The notes beneath the pieces are model-generated. The model saw nothing but the letters and a program-made list of their open reading frames with translations. It searched no databases and was not told the DNA's origin. A program made the position numbers and the translations under genes. Positions 47,546-55,611 of a stretch of 64,000 nt of DNA are shown here, piece by piece (positions within the stretch are counted from its first letter, which is position 1; every line of letters starts with the position of its first letter). This stretch comes from Mangrovicella endophytica (lineage in GTDB: Bacteria > Pseudomonadota > Alphaproteobacteria > Rhizobiales > Rhizobiaceae). The stretch spans positions 372,001-436,000 of the forward strand of contig NZ_PKMZ01000002.1 in NCBI RefSeq assembly GCF_002893625.1. The letters run 5' to 3'.

Positions 47546-47757
47546 GCGCCGGGCTTTGCCGGACCGCCGTCCATCGCCCCGGCATCATCCAGCCGGTGCG
47601 CGTCGAGCTGTGCCGCCGACCGCTCTCGTTCCGCACTTGCCGTCTGGCGCAGTGCCTTGGGCAGGCCGTGGAGAACGCGGTTGGCCGCGGCCTTGTCATC
47701 CTTGCGGCGAGCCTCGGCCCGCTTGCGCTCGCGGCGAAGGTTGATGATCTCCGCCAT
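47542..47757 (-). CDS. DUF4169 family protein
   Basis: The product is 71 aa, very basic and helical: MAEIINLRRERKRAEARRKDDKAAANRVLHGLPKAL and a conserved AERERSAAQLDAHRLDD end. This pattern defines DUF4169, an alphaproteobacterial family of unknown function. It lies 15 bases downstream of sspB and overlaps the ribbon-helix-helix gene, so the three probably share an mRNA. Confidence 0.85.
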   Translation of the reverse strand: MAEIINLRRERKRAEARRKDDKAAANRVLHGLPKALRQTASAERERSAAQLDAHRLDDAGAMDGGPAKPGA

Positions 47758-47772
47758 GCAGGGACACGTGCC

Positions 47773-48354
47773 TTATGGCTTCTTGCGGAAGGCGTCGAGC
47801 GAGACGACCTCGGCGGCGCGTTTGCCGTCTTCGGCCGCCGGCTCCTTTGCGGGCTTGGCCGCAGCCGGAGCCTTGTCCTTGGCCGGCAGCTTGGCGGTCG
47901 CCGGCGCCTTCACCGGCTTTGGCGCCTCGGCCTCGCTCGTCACCGGTGCGATGGAGGCGACAGTCGCGCCCTCGCCATCGGCATTCGCCGCCTCGACCTC
48001 GCGCACGTCGAATTCGAGTTCGAAATTCACCGCTGGGTCGTAGAAGCCGCGGATCGCGCTGAACGGGATCAGCAGGCGCTCCGGGATGTCGGAGAAGGAG
48101 AGGCCGACCTCGAAGTTCGTGTCGGTGACCTGCAGGTCCCAGTACTGGTGCTGGATGACGATCGTCATCAGCTCCGGATACTTCTCGCGCAGGCGCGTCG
48201 ACAGCCGCACGCCGGGTGCCGACGTCAGGAAGGTGATGAAGAAGTGGTGATCGCCCGGCAGGCCGGTCTTGATCACTTCGGCCAACACCTTGCGGATGAC
48301 GCCGCGGAGCGCGTCCTGCGCGAGAATGTCGTAGCGGATCAGATCCTGGCCCAT
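47773..48354 (-). CDS. sspB: SspB family protein, ClpXP adaptor for ssrA-tagged proteins
   Basis: The product is 193 aa. The folded part (about residues 1-120: IRYDILAQDALRGVIRKVLAEV, HHFFITFLTSAPGVRLS, MTIVIQHQYWDLQVTDTNFEVGLSFSDIPERLLIPFSAIRGFYDP) is the alphaproteobacterial SspB-alpha type. It tethers ssrA-tagged substrates to the ClpX ATPase. The remaining about 70 residues are an Ala/Lys/Pro-rich linker ending in VVSLDAFRKKP, the probable ClpX-binding peptide. The tmRNA gene lies immediately upstream on the same strand. Confidence 0.93.
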   Translation of the reverse strand: MGQDLIRYDILAQDALRGVIRKVLAEVIKTGLPGDHHFFITFLTSAPGVRLSTRLREKYPELMTIVIQHQYWDLQVTDTNFEVGLSFSDIPERLLIPFSAIRGFYDPAVNFELEFDVREVEAANADGEGATVASIAPVTSEAEAPKPVKAPATAKLPAKDKAPAAAKPAKEPAAEDGKRAAEVVSLDAFRKKP

Positions 48355-48395
48355 CGATTCCCCGAATACATGCCGGCTGCAGGCAGCGCCTGCCT

Positions 48396-48431
48396 AAAAT
48401 GAAGTGGAGGCTTCTGTTGCCAGGTGCCTCC
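48396..48431 (-). terminator. Candidate terminator or processing hairpin at the end of ssrA
   Basis: On the minus strand the stem GGAGGC/GCCTCC with a 14-base loop is followed by ACTTCATTTT. It lies just after the tmRNA tag region and before sspB. Confidence 0.5.
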
Positions 48432-48487
48432 GAACCCCGCCTAGAGGTGCGAACCCCCAGGGCTTTGATTGAAGCTATCGCACTGCA

Positions 48488-48526
48488 TTAAGCAGCGAGA
48501 CGGGCTTCCGCATAGTTGTCGTTGGC
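48488..48526 (-). other. tmRNA proteolysis tag reading frame (ANDNYAEARLAA, stop)
   Basis: The resume codon is GCC at 48524-48526, followed by codons AAC GAC AAC TAT GCG GAA GCC CGT CTC GCT GCT and TAA. The C-terminal LAA is the ClpX recognition end, and the AND/Y part is bound by SspB. Confidence 0.95.
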
Positions 48527-48609
48527 AACTATTGTACGGCCCGATAACGGCGGAACCATGCCGAGCAAAAGTCCGATCTTTACGCCCTCGTCGATCCTAT
48601 TTCGCCCCC

Positions 48610-48638
48610 GCCTCAGCCCATCGCAGCGGATGGGTTGA
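48610..48638 (-). other. Intervening segment of the permuted tmRNA precursor
   Basis: The segment between the two mature pieces folds on paper into a hairpin: CCCATC/GATGGG with loop CGCTGC. It extends to the outer stem CCTCA/TGAGG, which includes two bases of the acceptor end on one side. In other alphaproteobacteria this segment is excised to give the two-piece RNA. Confidence 0.8.
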
Positions 48639-48727
48639 GGTGGAGGCGCCGGGTACCGCCCCCGGGTCCGAAAGGTTTATTACATCGGCCGTTTATCGCC
48701 ATAGCCGGTCGGGTGACCGGCACGCGG

Positions 48728-48755
48728 AATATAGGGGCTCAGGCGCGCCCTGCAA
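48728..48755 (-). promoter_or_regulatory. Promoter of ssrA
   Basis: On the minus strand a -35 box TTGCAG (48755-48750) is 16 bases from a -10 box TATATT (48733-48728), which places the transcription start near 48721. This is a near-consensus vegetative promoter, fitting a highly expressed RNA. Confidence 0.75.
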
Positions 48756-48996
48756 AGATCGGAAATCGCTATCGATGACACTGATGATGTGGCGCCTGTC
48801 GCGGCGATGCCGCGCGCCTGTTGCGGCGGGCGCACGAGCGATCGCTAATCCGTCATCGCCGCCGCTTCCGGAGTCGACAGGGCGGGGTGCGTCTGAGATG
48901 GATAGGCTGCGGTGACGCCGTATCCGAATCCGCTTCGAGGGCGCGAGCCTGCGCCAGTGCCGGGTGGCGGGGCTCCGCATTCAGGCCGGAGTATGC

Positions 48997-49791
48997 ATGC
49001 GCCAATATCTCGATCTCCTCGACCGCGTCCTCACCGACGGTACGCTCAAGGGCGACCGGACCGGAACCGGCACGCGCTCGGTCTTCGGCCATCAGATGCG
49101 CTTCGATCTCTCGGCCGGCTTCCCGCTCGTCACCACCAAGAAGCTGCATCTGCGCTCGATCATCCACGAACTGCTGTGGTTCCTGAAGGGCGAGACGAAC
49201 GTCGCCTATCTCAGGGACAACGGTGTGCGGATCTGGGACGAATGGGCGGACGAGAACGGCGATCTCGGCCCGGTCTACGGGGCGCAGTGGCGCTCCTGGC
49301 CTGACTACAATGGCGGCCATATCGACCAGATCGCGAGGGTGGTGGCCGATATCCGCCGCAACCCCAATTCGCGCCGCCTGATCGTGTCGGCCTGGAACCC
49401 GGCGCTGGTGGACGAGATGGCGCTGCCGCCGTGCCACTGCCTGTTCCAGTTCTATGTCGCCGACGGGAAACTCTCCTGCCAGCTCTATCAGCGCTCGGGC
49501 GACATCTTCCTCGGTGTCCCCTTCAACATCGCCTCCTATGCGCTGCTGACAGCCATGGTGGCGCAGGTGACGGGGCTGAAGGCCGGCGACTTCGTCCATA
49601 CGCTGGGCGACGCGCATATCTACGCCAACCATTTCGAGCAGGCTCGCCTGCAGCTGTCGCGCGAGCCGCTGCCGCTGCCTCGCCTGAAGCTGAACCCTGC
49701 GATCGACGATCTCTTCGCCTTCCGATTCGAGGACATCGCCATCGAGGGCTATGAGGCGCACGGCCACATCAAGGCGGACGTCGCGGTTTGA
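48997..49791 (+). CDS. thyA: Thymidylate synthase ThyA
   Basis: Makes dTMP from dUMP using methylene-tetrahydrofolate, releasing dihydrofolate. The product is 264 aa, the same length as the E. coli enzyme. The catalytic Cys is C146 in [11 protein letters not shown], and the phosphate-binding motif [10 protein letters not shown] and the end [14 protein letters not shown] are conserved. ATG 48997 gives the exact family N-terminus ([12 protein letters not shown]). Its stop overlaps the start of folA, so the two folate-linked enzymes are coupled. Confidence 0.97.
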   Translation: MRQYLDLLDRVLTDGTLKGDRTGTGTRSVFGHQMRFDLSAGFPLVTTKKLHLRSIIHELLWFLKGETNVAYLRDNGVRIWDEWADENGDLGPVYGAQWRSWPDYNGGHIDQIARVVADIRRNPNSRRLIVSAWNPALVDEMALPPCHCLFQFYVADGKLSCQLYQRSGDIFLGVPFNIASYALLTAMVAQVTGLKAGDFVHTLGDAHIYANHFEQARLQLSREPLPLPRLKLNPAIDDLFAFRFEDIAIEGYEAHGHIKADVAV

Positions 49792-50312
49792 TGGCAGAGC
49801 AAGGCCAGCCGCGGCTGACCGCCGTCGTCGCGATGGGGCGCAATGGCGTGATCGGGCAGGACGGGCAACTGCCCTGGCGCCTCTCGACCGACCTGAAGCG
49901 CTATCGCAGCCTGACCATGGGCAAGCCGATGATCATGGGCCGCAAGACGATCGAATCGATCGGCCGGGCGCTCGACCGTCGCGACACGATCGTGCTGACG
50001 CACCGGCCCGAGATCGCCATTGCCGGCGTCTTCCTGGCGCATTCGCCACAGGAGGCGCTGCGGCTGGCTGGCGAGAGGGCGGCCGAGCGCGGCGTGGACG
50101 AGATCATCATCGCCGGCGGCGGCGAGATCTATGCCGAGTTCCTGGACCGCCTCGATCGACTCGCCATCACCCATGTCGATGCCGACCCCGCGGGGGATGC
50201 GCGATTTCCGGCCATAGACTGGGACGGATGGACCGTGGTGACGTCGGAAGATGTGCCGTCGGGTCCGAAGGATGACGTCGCCAGCCGCCACGTCGTCTAC
50301 GAGCGGCGCTGA
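49791..50312 (+). CDS. folA: Dihydrofolate reductase
   Basis: Regenerates tetrahydrofolate with NADPH, which balances the dihydrofolate made by ThyA. The product is 173 aa. Key motifs are VVAMGRNGVIGQDGQLPWRLSTDLKRYRSLTMGKPMIMGRKTIESIGRAL (with the active-site Asp of LPW..D) and DEIIIAGGGEIYAEFL. The ATG at 49791 overlaps the thyA stop (TGATG). Confidence 0.95.
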   Translation: MAEQGQPRLTAVVAMGRNGVIGQDGQLPWRLSTDLKRYRSLTMGKPMIMGRKTIESIGRALDRRDTIVLTHRPEIAIAGVFLAHSPQEALRLAGERAAERGVDEIIIAGGGEIYAEFLDRLDRLAITHVDADPAGDARFPAIDWDGWTVVTSEDVPSGPKDDVASRHVVYERR

Positions 50313-50405
50313 GGGCGCTCACGCCGATCACTCTTGCCGGCCGTCTGGAACACTACCGCGCCGCTAACCATCCCCGCCTGCAACGCGGCAAAAGCGGCCG
50401 CTCGC

Positions 50406-50433
50406 GTTGAAAGGGCGAGGGGCAGTTCCTATA
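50406..50433 (+). promoter_or_regulatory. Possible heat-shock-like promoter upstream of hflK
   Basis: GTTGAAA (50406-50412) is 15 bases from CCTATA (50428-50433), resembling the CTTGAA / C-rich plus TATA boxes used by RpoH-type sigma factors in alphaproteobacteria. The match is suggestive only. It lies 74 bases before hflK. Confidence 0.35.
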
Positions 50434-50507
50434 CAGGGCACAACACCTAAAGACAGGCGGCGCGGGCACGGCTTCTCGCCTCCCATAGCGCGGGCGAAAG
50501 GACCTTC

Positions 50508-51683
50508 ATGCCCTGGAGTAATCAGACGGGGAACGGCGGCGGCTGGAAAGGGGGCGGCGGCAATGGCGGCGGTCCCTGGGGGCAAGGACCTCAGAACCCG
50601 CGGCCCGGCAACAATCCGCCTGATCTCGAGGACATCCTGCGCCGCGGCCAGGACCGGTTGCGTCGCGCCATGCGCGGCGGGCGCGACGGCTCGTCGGGCA
50701 ATGCCAATGGCGGCGGCTTCGCACTTGCGGGCCTGATCGTCGCAGGCCTTGCCGTGCTCTGGCTGTTCAAGGCCGTCTATACCGTCCAACCCGACGAGGT
50801 CGGCGTCGAGATGTTCCTCGGCAAGCCGGAGGAGCAGCTGTCGCAGCCGGGCCTCCACTTCGTCATGTGGCCGCTCGAGACGGTGGACACGGTTCCCGTC
50901 GTCGAAAGCCAGATCACCCTCGGCAGCGGCCAGCGCGGCGATACGTCGGGACTGATGCTCTCGGGCGACCAGAACATCGTCGACGTGCAGTTCGCGGTTC
51001 TCTACCAGGTCGACAATCCGCAGGCCTATCTCTTCAACGTCGAAGACCCCGTCGCGATGCTGCAGCAGGTCGCCGAGAGCGCCATGCGCGAGGTGGTCGG
51101 CCGGCGTCCGGTGCAGGACGTCTTCCGCGACGACCGCGCCGGGATCTCCGAGGACGTGCGCAGCATCGTTCAGGACACGATCAACCGCTACGGCACGGGC
51201 CTTCGCGTGAACGCCATTTCCATCGAGGATGCGGCGCCGCCGGCCCAGGTCGCCGACGCCTTCGACGAGGTGCAGCGCGCCGAGCAGGACGAGGACCGCT
51301 TCGTCGAGGAAGCCAATCGCTATCGCAACCAGCAGGTCGGCCAGGCGCGCGGCGAGGCGGCGCAGGTCCGCGAGGATGCAGCGGCCTACAAGAACCGCGT
51401 CACGCTGGAAGCCGAAGGCGCGGCGAACCGCTTCTCCTCGATCGTGGCTGAGTATCAGAAGGCGCCCGAGATCGTGCGCCGCCGGCTCTTCCTCGACACG
51501 ATGGAAGGCGTCCTGCGCAACTCGTCCAAGGTGATCGTGCCGGAGGGCGGGCAGGGCGTCGTGCCCTATCTGCCGCTCAGCGAATTGCAGCGTCAGCAGC
51601 CGGCCACGAGTGGTCAGCCGCGCGTCGTCGGCAGCGGAGCCAGCGTCACCGGTGGCGCTTCGGTGCAGGAGACCGGCCGATGA
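50508..51683 (+). CDS. hflK: FtsH protease modulator HflK
   Basis: Inner-membrane SPFH/prohibitin-type protein that forms a large cage with HflC around the FtsH protease. The product is 391 aa. A glycine/asparagine-rich cytoplasmic N-terminus is followed by one membrane helix (FALAGLIVAGLAVLWLFKAVYTVQPDEVGVEMFLGK). The periplasmic band-7 domain spans about 85-260 (AMREVVGRRPVQDVF, ISIEDAAPPAQVADAFDEVQRAEQDEDR), then a coiled coil. Its stop overlaps the hflC start (ATGA). Confidence 0.96.
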   Translation: MPWSNQTGNGGGWKGGGGNGGGPWGQGPQNPRPGNNPPDLEDILRRGQDRLRRAMRGGRDGSSGNANGGGFALAGLIVAGLAVLWLFKAVYTVQPDEVGVEMFLGKPEEQLSQPGLHFVMWPLETVDTVPVVESQITLGSGQRGDTSGLMLSGDQNIVDVQFAVLYQVDNPQAYLFNVEDPVAMLQQVAESAMREVVGRRPVQDVFRDDRAGISEDVRSIVQDTINRYGTGLRVNAISIEDAAPPAQVADAFDEVQRAEQDEDRFVEEANRYRNQQVGQARGEAAQVREDAAAYKNRVTLEAEGAANRFSSIVAEYQKAPEIVRRRLFLDTMEGVLRNSSKVIVPEGGQGVVPYLPLSELQRQQPATSGQPRVVGSGASVTGGASVQETGR

Positions 51684-52747
51684 GCAACCGCGCCACCGCC
51701 ATCCTGATCGCCGCCGCTGCGGTGCTCTTCATCCTCTGGAACTCGCTGTTCATCGTCAATGAGAAGGAGCAGGCGATCGTGCTCCGCTTCGGCGAGATCA
51801 CGCGGGTCGTCAAGGAACCCGGCCTCTACTTCAAGGCGCCCCTGAGCTTCGCTGGCGCGGACAACGTGCAGAAGCTGCCGGACCGCCTGCTGCGCTTCGA
51901 CCTGGACAACATCCGCGTCCAGGTCTCGGGCGGCAAGTTCTACGAAGTCGATGCCTTCATGGTCTACAGCATCCAGGATGCCGCCCTGTTCCGGCAGGCC
52001 GTGTCCGGCTCCATCGAGGCGGCCGAGCAGCGCCTGCGCACCCGTCTCGACGCCGCTCTGCGCAGCGTCTACGGCCGGCGCGGCTTCGAAGCCGCGCTGT
52101 CGGAAGAGCGCGGTGACATGATGCGCGAAGTCCGCGACCAGATCCGCCCGGATGCCGCCTCGCTCGGCGTCGAGCTAAACGACGTGCGCATCCGCCGCAC
52201 CGATCTGACGCAGGAGGTCTCGCAGCAGACCTATGAGCGTATGCAGGCCGAGCGTCTGGCCGAGGCCGAGCTCCTGCGTGCCCGCGGTCAGGTGTCGGCG
52301 CGCGAGATCCGCGCGGCGGCCGATCGTGAGGCGGTCGAGTCCATCGCAGCCGCGCGGCGCGACGCCGAGGTGCTGCAGGGCGAAGGCGACGCGGCGGCCA
52401 ACCGCGTGCTCGCCGAGGCTTACGGCAAGGACCAGGGCTTCTTCGACTTCTACCGCTCGATGAACGCCTACAAGGCAGCACTGGAGAATTCGGGCACCAC
52501 CATGGTGCTGACGCCGGATTCGGAGTTCTTCCGCTACTTCAACAGCGCCTCGGGCGTGGGCACGGGCCGCGGGCCTGTGACCGGCGCAACGGCTCCCGGT
52601 GGAGCCGCCTCGGGTCCGGCTGCGGCTGCGACGCCGGGCACGGCCTCGGGTGCTGCCGCGACATCGCCGGGCGCAGCTGAGACGCCGGCTCCGGCACCTG
52701 CCGCTCCTTTGGACACGAGCACGACGCCGGCAACGCCGGCACCGTGA
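51680..52747 (+). CDS. hflC: FtsH protease modulator HflC
   Basis: Partner of HflK in the FtsH-regulating complex. The product is 355 aa. A single N-terminal helix (AILIAAAAVLFILWNSLFIVNEKEQAIVLRFGEI) precedes the band-7 domain with VYGRRGFEAALSEERGDMMREV and GVELNDVRIRRTDLTQEVSQQTYERMQAER. From about residue 295 the protein continues into a long Ala/Pro/Thr-rich tail not found in E. coli HflC. Its stop overlaps the start of the DUF2065 gene by GTGA. Confidence 0.96.
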   Translation: MSNRATAILIAAAAVLFILWNSLFIVNEKEQAIVLRFGEITRVVKEPGLYFKAPLSFAGADNVQKLPDRLLRFDLDNIRVQVSGGKFYEVDAFMVYSIQDAALFRQAVSGSIEAAEQRLRTRLDAALRSVYGRRGFEAALSEERGDMMREVRDQIRPDAASLGVELNDVRIRRTDLTQEVSQQTYERMQAERLAEAELLRARGQVSAREIRAAADREAVESIAAARRDAEVLQGEGDAAANRVLAEAYGKDQGFFDFYRSMNAYKAALENSGTTMVLTPDSEFFRYFNSASGVGTGRGPVTGATAPGGAASGPAAAATPGTASGAAATSPGAAETPAPAPAAPLDTSTTPATPAP

Positions 52748-52929
52748 CCGACTTCCTCGCCGCCCTCGGTCTGGTGTTGGTGATCGAGGGCGTCGTCTGG
52801 GCGCTTTTCCCGGCTGCGCTGGCGCGGCTCGGCCGCATGGCCGAGCAGATGCCGGAAGCGGCGCTCCGGCGCAGCGGCCTTGTTGCGGTGATCGCCGGTA
52901 CGGCGATCGTCTGGCTGGTGCGGGGATAG
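52744..52929 (+). CDS. DUF2065 small membrane protein
   Basis: The product is 61 aa starting at GTG 52744, which overlaps the hflC stop. Two hydrophobic helices (LAALGLVLVIEGVVWALFPAAL and LVAVIAGTAIVWLVRG) flank a short loop RLGRMAEQMPEAALRRSG; this is the YjeT/DUF2065 family regularly found after hflKC. It may assist the FtsH complex, but its role is not known. Confidence 0.92.
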   Translation: MTDFLAALGLVLVIEGVVWALFPAALARLGRMAEQMPEAALRRSGLVAVIAGTAIVWLVRG

Positions 52930-53099
52930 GCGCCCGCCGCCTGCCAACTTCGGGTGCCGCGACCGCTCAGCGGCACTGCGCCTTCTTGATTCGGACGCTT
53001 TTTTCCGCTCCGCTCATCCTCTCGCCCGATCGGGATTCGCGCTGAGGCCGCCTTGCGCGGCTTCTGCTGCACCTGAATGCGCGGCGCACGGGGACTGCC

Positions 53100-54692
53100 A
53101 TGACCGCACTGCCGAGCCGCCGCTGCCTGACAATCGCGCTGATCTGCGCCGCTTCGGCGGGCGGCCTTGCGCCAGCCCGAGCGCAGCCTGTAACGCCGCC
53201 AGCGGTTGCCCCCGTGCCGCCGCCGCCGCCGCCGCCGGCGGCTGATCCGGTGACACCGCAGCAGCAGGCACCCGCGACGAGCCGTGGACCTGCCTCGGTC
53301 GCGGACCTTGCGGAATCGCTCCTGGACTCCGTCGTCAACGTCTCGACCTCGCAGAATGTCGAGGGTGTGGCGCAGGGGCTGCCGCGGCTGGAGGCGCCCG
53401 AGGGCTCGCCGCTGCAGGACTTCTTCGATGACCTCCTGAAGGATGGGGACAAGGGCGGCTCGCAGCGCGTCCAGTCGCTCGGCTCCGGCTTCGTGGTCGA
53501 CGCCTCCGGTATCATCATCACCAACAACCACGTCATCGCCGACGCCGACGAGATCAGCGTCAACTTCTCCGACGGCTCGAAGCTCGACGCGACGGTGCTC
53601 GGCAAGGATACCAAGACCGACATCGCGGTCCTGAAGGTGCTGCCGCCCAAGCCCCTGAAGGCGGTGAAGTTCGGCAACTCCGACAAGTTGCGTATCGGCG
53701 ACTGGGTGATGGCGATCGGCAACCCATTCGGCCTCGGCGGCTCGGTGACGGTTGGCATCGTCTCGGCGCGCGGCCGCAACATCAATGCCGGCCCCTACGA
53801 CAACTTCATCCAGACCGATGCTGCCATCAATCGCGGCAATTCCGGCGGGCCGCTCTTCGACATGAATGGCGAGGTCGTCGGTATCAATACCGCGATCATC
53901 TCGCCGACCGGCGGCTCGATCGGCATCGGCTTCTCGATCCCGGCAACGCTTGCGGTCAACGTCGTCAACCAGCTGAGGGAGTTCGGCGAAACCCGGCGCG
54001 GCTGGCTCGGCATCCGCCTTCAGGCCGTGACCGACGAGATCGCCGAAGGCTTCGGCCTGTCGAGTGCCAAGGGCGCCATCGTCATGGGCGTGGTGCCGGG
54101 CGGACCGTCCGACAAGGGGCTGCTGAAGGTCGGCGATGTCATCACCAGCTTCGACGGGCGCGAGGTGGAGAGTTCGCACGACCTGCCGCGCATCGTCGCC
54201 GAGACGCCGGTCGGCAAGACCGTGAAGGTGGAGGTGCTGCGCAAGGGCGCCGCCGCCGAGCCGCCCAAACCCGTCACCGTCGATGTCACGCTCGGCCGGC
54301 TCGAGGACGGCGAGCAGGCGATGAACGAGACCGGAAGCGACAAGGGACTCGGCGGGCCGCCGAGCGGTCAGGAAAACGAGGAGCGGGACGGCGACGTCTC
54401 GGCGCTCGGCATGACGCTCGCCGAGATCGATGACAAGGCCCGGCAGGAATACAGCCTCGGCAAGGAGATCTCGGGCGTCGTCGTCACCGGTGTGGCGCCG
54501 GCGTCCAGCGCAGCCGAGAAGGGCATCCAGCCCGGCACGGTGATCAAGGAGGTGGCGCAGGAAGGCGTTACCAAGGCCAAGGACGTCGAAACCAAGATCG
54601 CTGCGTTGCGCTCCTCCGGGCGCAAGAACGCGCTGCTGCTGCTCTCGTCCAACACCGGCGACCTGCGCTTCGTCGTGGTGCCGCTCGACTGA
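53100..54692 (+). CDS. Do family periplasmic serine protease (DegP/HtrA type)
   Basis: The product is 530 aa. A signal peptide (LTIALICAASAGGLAPARAQ) is followed by a proline run, then the trypsin-like domain with catalytic His 144 (NNHVIAD), Asp 174 (TDIAVLK) and Ser 248 (RGNSGGPLFD). Two PDZ domains follow (RRGWLGIRLQAV..., and YSLGKEISGVVVTGVAPASSAAEKGIQPG...). It degrades or refolds damaged envelope proteins. It lies 170 bases after the hflKC-DUF2065 set, in the same direction, as in many Rhizobiales, and thus in an envelope quality-control neighbourhood. Confidence 0.95.
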   Translation: MTALPSRRCLTIALICAASAGGLAPARAQPVTPPAVAPVPPPPPPPAADPVTPQQQAPATSRGPASVADLAESLLDSVVNVSTSQNVEGVAQGLPRLEAPEGSPLQDFFDDLLKDGDKGGSQRVQSLGSGFVVDASGIIITNNHVIADADEISVNFSDGSKLDATVLGKDTKTDIAVLKVLPPKPLKAVKFGNSDKLRIGDWVMAIGNPFGLGGSVTVGIVSARGRNINAGPYDNFIQTDAAINRGNSGGPLFDMNGEVVGINTAIISPTGGSIGIGFSIPATLAVNVVNQLREFGETRRGWLGIRLQAVTDEIAEGFGLSSAKGAIVMGVVPGGPSDKGLLKVGDVITSFDGREVESSHDLPRIVAETPVGKTVKVEVLRKGAAAEPPKPVTVDVTLGRLEDGEQAMNETGSDKGLGGPPSGQENEERDGDVSALGMTLAEIDDKARQEYSLGKEISGVVVTGVAPASSAAEKGIQPGTVIKEVAQEGVTKAKDVETKIAALRSSGRKNALLLLSSNTGDLRFVVVPLD

Positions 54693-54705
54693 GCGGCGCA
54701 GCTGC

Positions 54706-55596
54706 TCAGGCCGCGACGAAGTCTGCGCGGCGGAAACCCTGGATGAAGAGCAGCGCCGTCAGGTCGCCGTGATCGACCCGGTGCGGCGCGGCCGCGGCAA
54801 CGCTCGGCTTGGCATGCAGCGCAACGCCGGTACCCGCTTCCTTCAGCATGGCGAGATCATTGGCGCCGTCGCCGACGGCGATCGCGGCATCGACGCCAGT
54901 GCCGAGCGTCTCCGCGATCTCGCGCAGCGCCGCAACCTTGGCGTCGCTGCCGAGGATCGGTTCCTGCACGAGGCCCGATAGCGCGTTGCCCTCGACCAGC
55001 AGCGTGTTGGCGCGGTGCTCGTGGAAACCGAGGCGCTCGGCAATGACGGCGGTGAAGGCGGTGAAGCCGCCGGAAACGAGGGCGGTGCGCGCGCCGTCCG
55101 CCCGCATGGTGGCAATCAGCGTCGCGCCGCCCGGTGCCAGGGTGATGCGCTTCTCGATGACCGCGGCGATCGTCGACTGGGGCAGGCCCTTCAAAAGCGC
55201 CACCCGCTCGCGCAATGCCGGCTCGAACGCGATCTCGCCGTTCATCGCCCGCGCTGTGATGGCGGCGACGCGATCCTTGATGCCGATTTCGGCGGCGAGT
55301 TCGTCGATGCACTCCTGGCCGATCATGGTGGAGTCCATGTCGGCAATGAGAAAGCGCTTGCGCCGGCCAGCCTCCTCCTGCACCACGCAGTCGATCCCGG
55401 CCTCGCCGGCAAGGCCTGCGAGTGCCGTGCGATCGTTGGCCGAAAGGGCGCGGGCGGGACGAAGGTCGCAGGCGAAGCCTTCGTGCAGCCAGTCGGCGCC
55501 CGCCTCGGCACCGATCGCGGCACGGGCAGCTTCGACGATTTGCCGAGACAGGCCAGGGCCTTCCGGCGCGGCGATCAGCGTGACGACGACGGACAT
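54706..55596 (-). CDS. serB: Phosphoserine phosphatase SerB
   Basis: HAD-superfamily enzyme for the last step of serine synthesis. The product is 296 aa. The nucleophile motif is FLIADMDSTMIGQECIDELA, followed by LVSGGFTAFTAVIAERLG (motif II) and AIAVGDGANDLAMLKEAGTGVALHAKP (motifs III and IV). About 80 N-terminal residues form a regulatory domain typical of bacterial SerB. ATG 55596 is chosen; it is only 15 bases from the divergent miaA start, so their promoters lie within the other gene or overlap. Confidence 0.95.
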   Translation of the reverse strand: MSVVVTLIAAPEGPGLSRQIVEAARAAIGAEAGADWLHEGFACDLRPARALSANDRTALAGLAGEAGIDCVVQEEAGRRKRFLIADMDSTMIGQECIDELAAEIGIKDRVAAITARAMNGEIAFEPALRERVALLKGLPQSTIAAVIEKRITLAPGGATLIATMRADGARTALVSGGFTAFTAVIAERLGFHEHRANTLLVEGNALSGLVQEPILGSDAKVAALREIAETLGTGVDAAIAVGDGANDLAMLKEAGTGVALHAKPSVAAAAPHRVDHGDLTALLFIQGFRRADFVAA

Positions 55597-55611
55597 GGGA
55601 ACGCCTGAGAC

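Larger units (their letters stand above)
48396..48720 (-). ncRNA. ssrA: Two-piece (circularly permuted) tmRNA
   Basis: Rescues stalled ribosomes by trans-translation. On the minus strand an acceptor piece ends in CGGCGCCTCCACC (to about 48639). A 29-base intervening segment follows, then the coding piece from 48609, which begins GGGGGCGAAATAGGATCGACG. The tag frame at 48526-48488 reads ANDNYAEARLAA plus stop TAA, the known rhizobial tag. The ends pair as an acceptor stem (GGGGGCG with CGCCTCC, one G-U). A promoter precedes it. The exact 5' and 3' ends are estimates. Confidence 0.94.
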
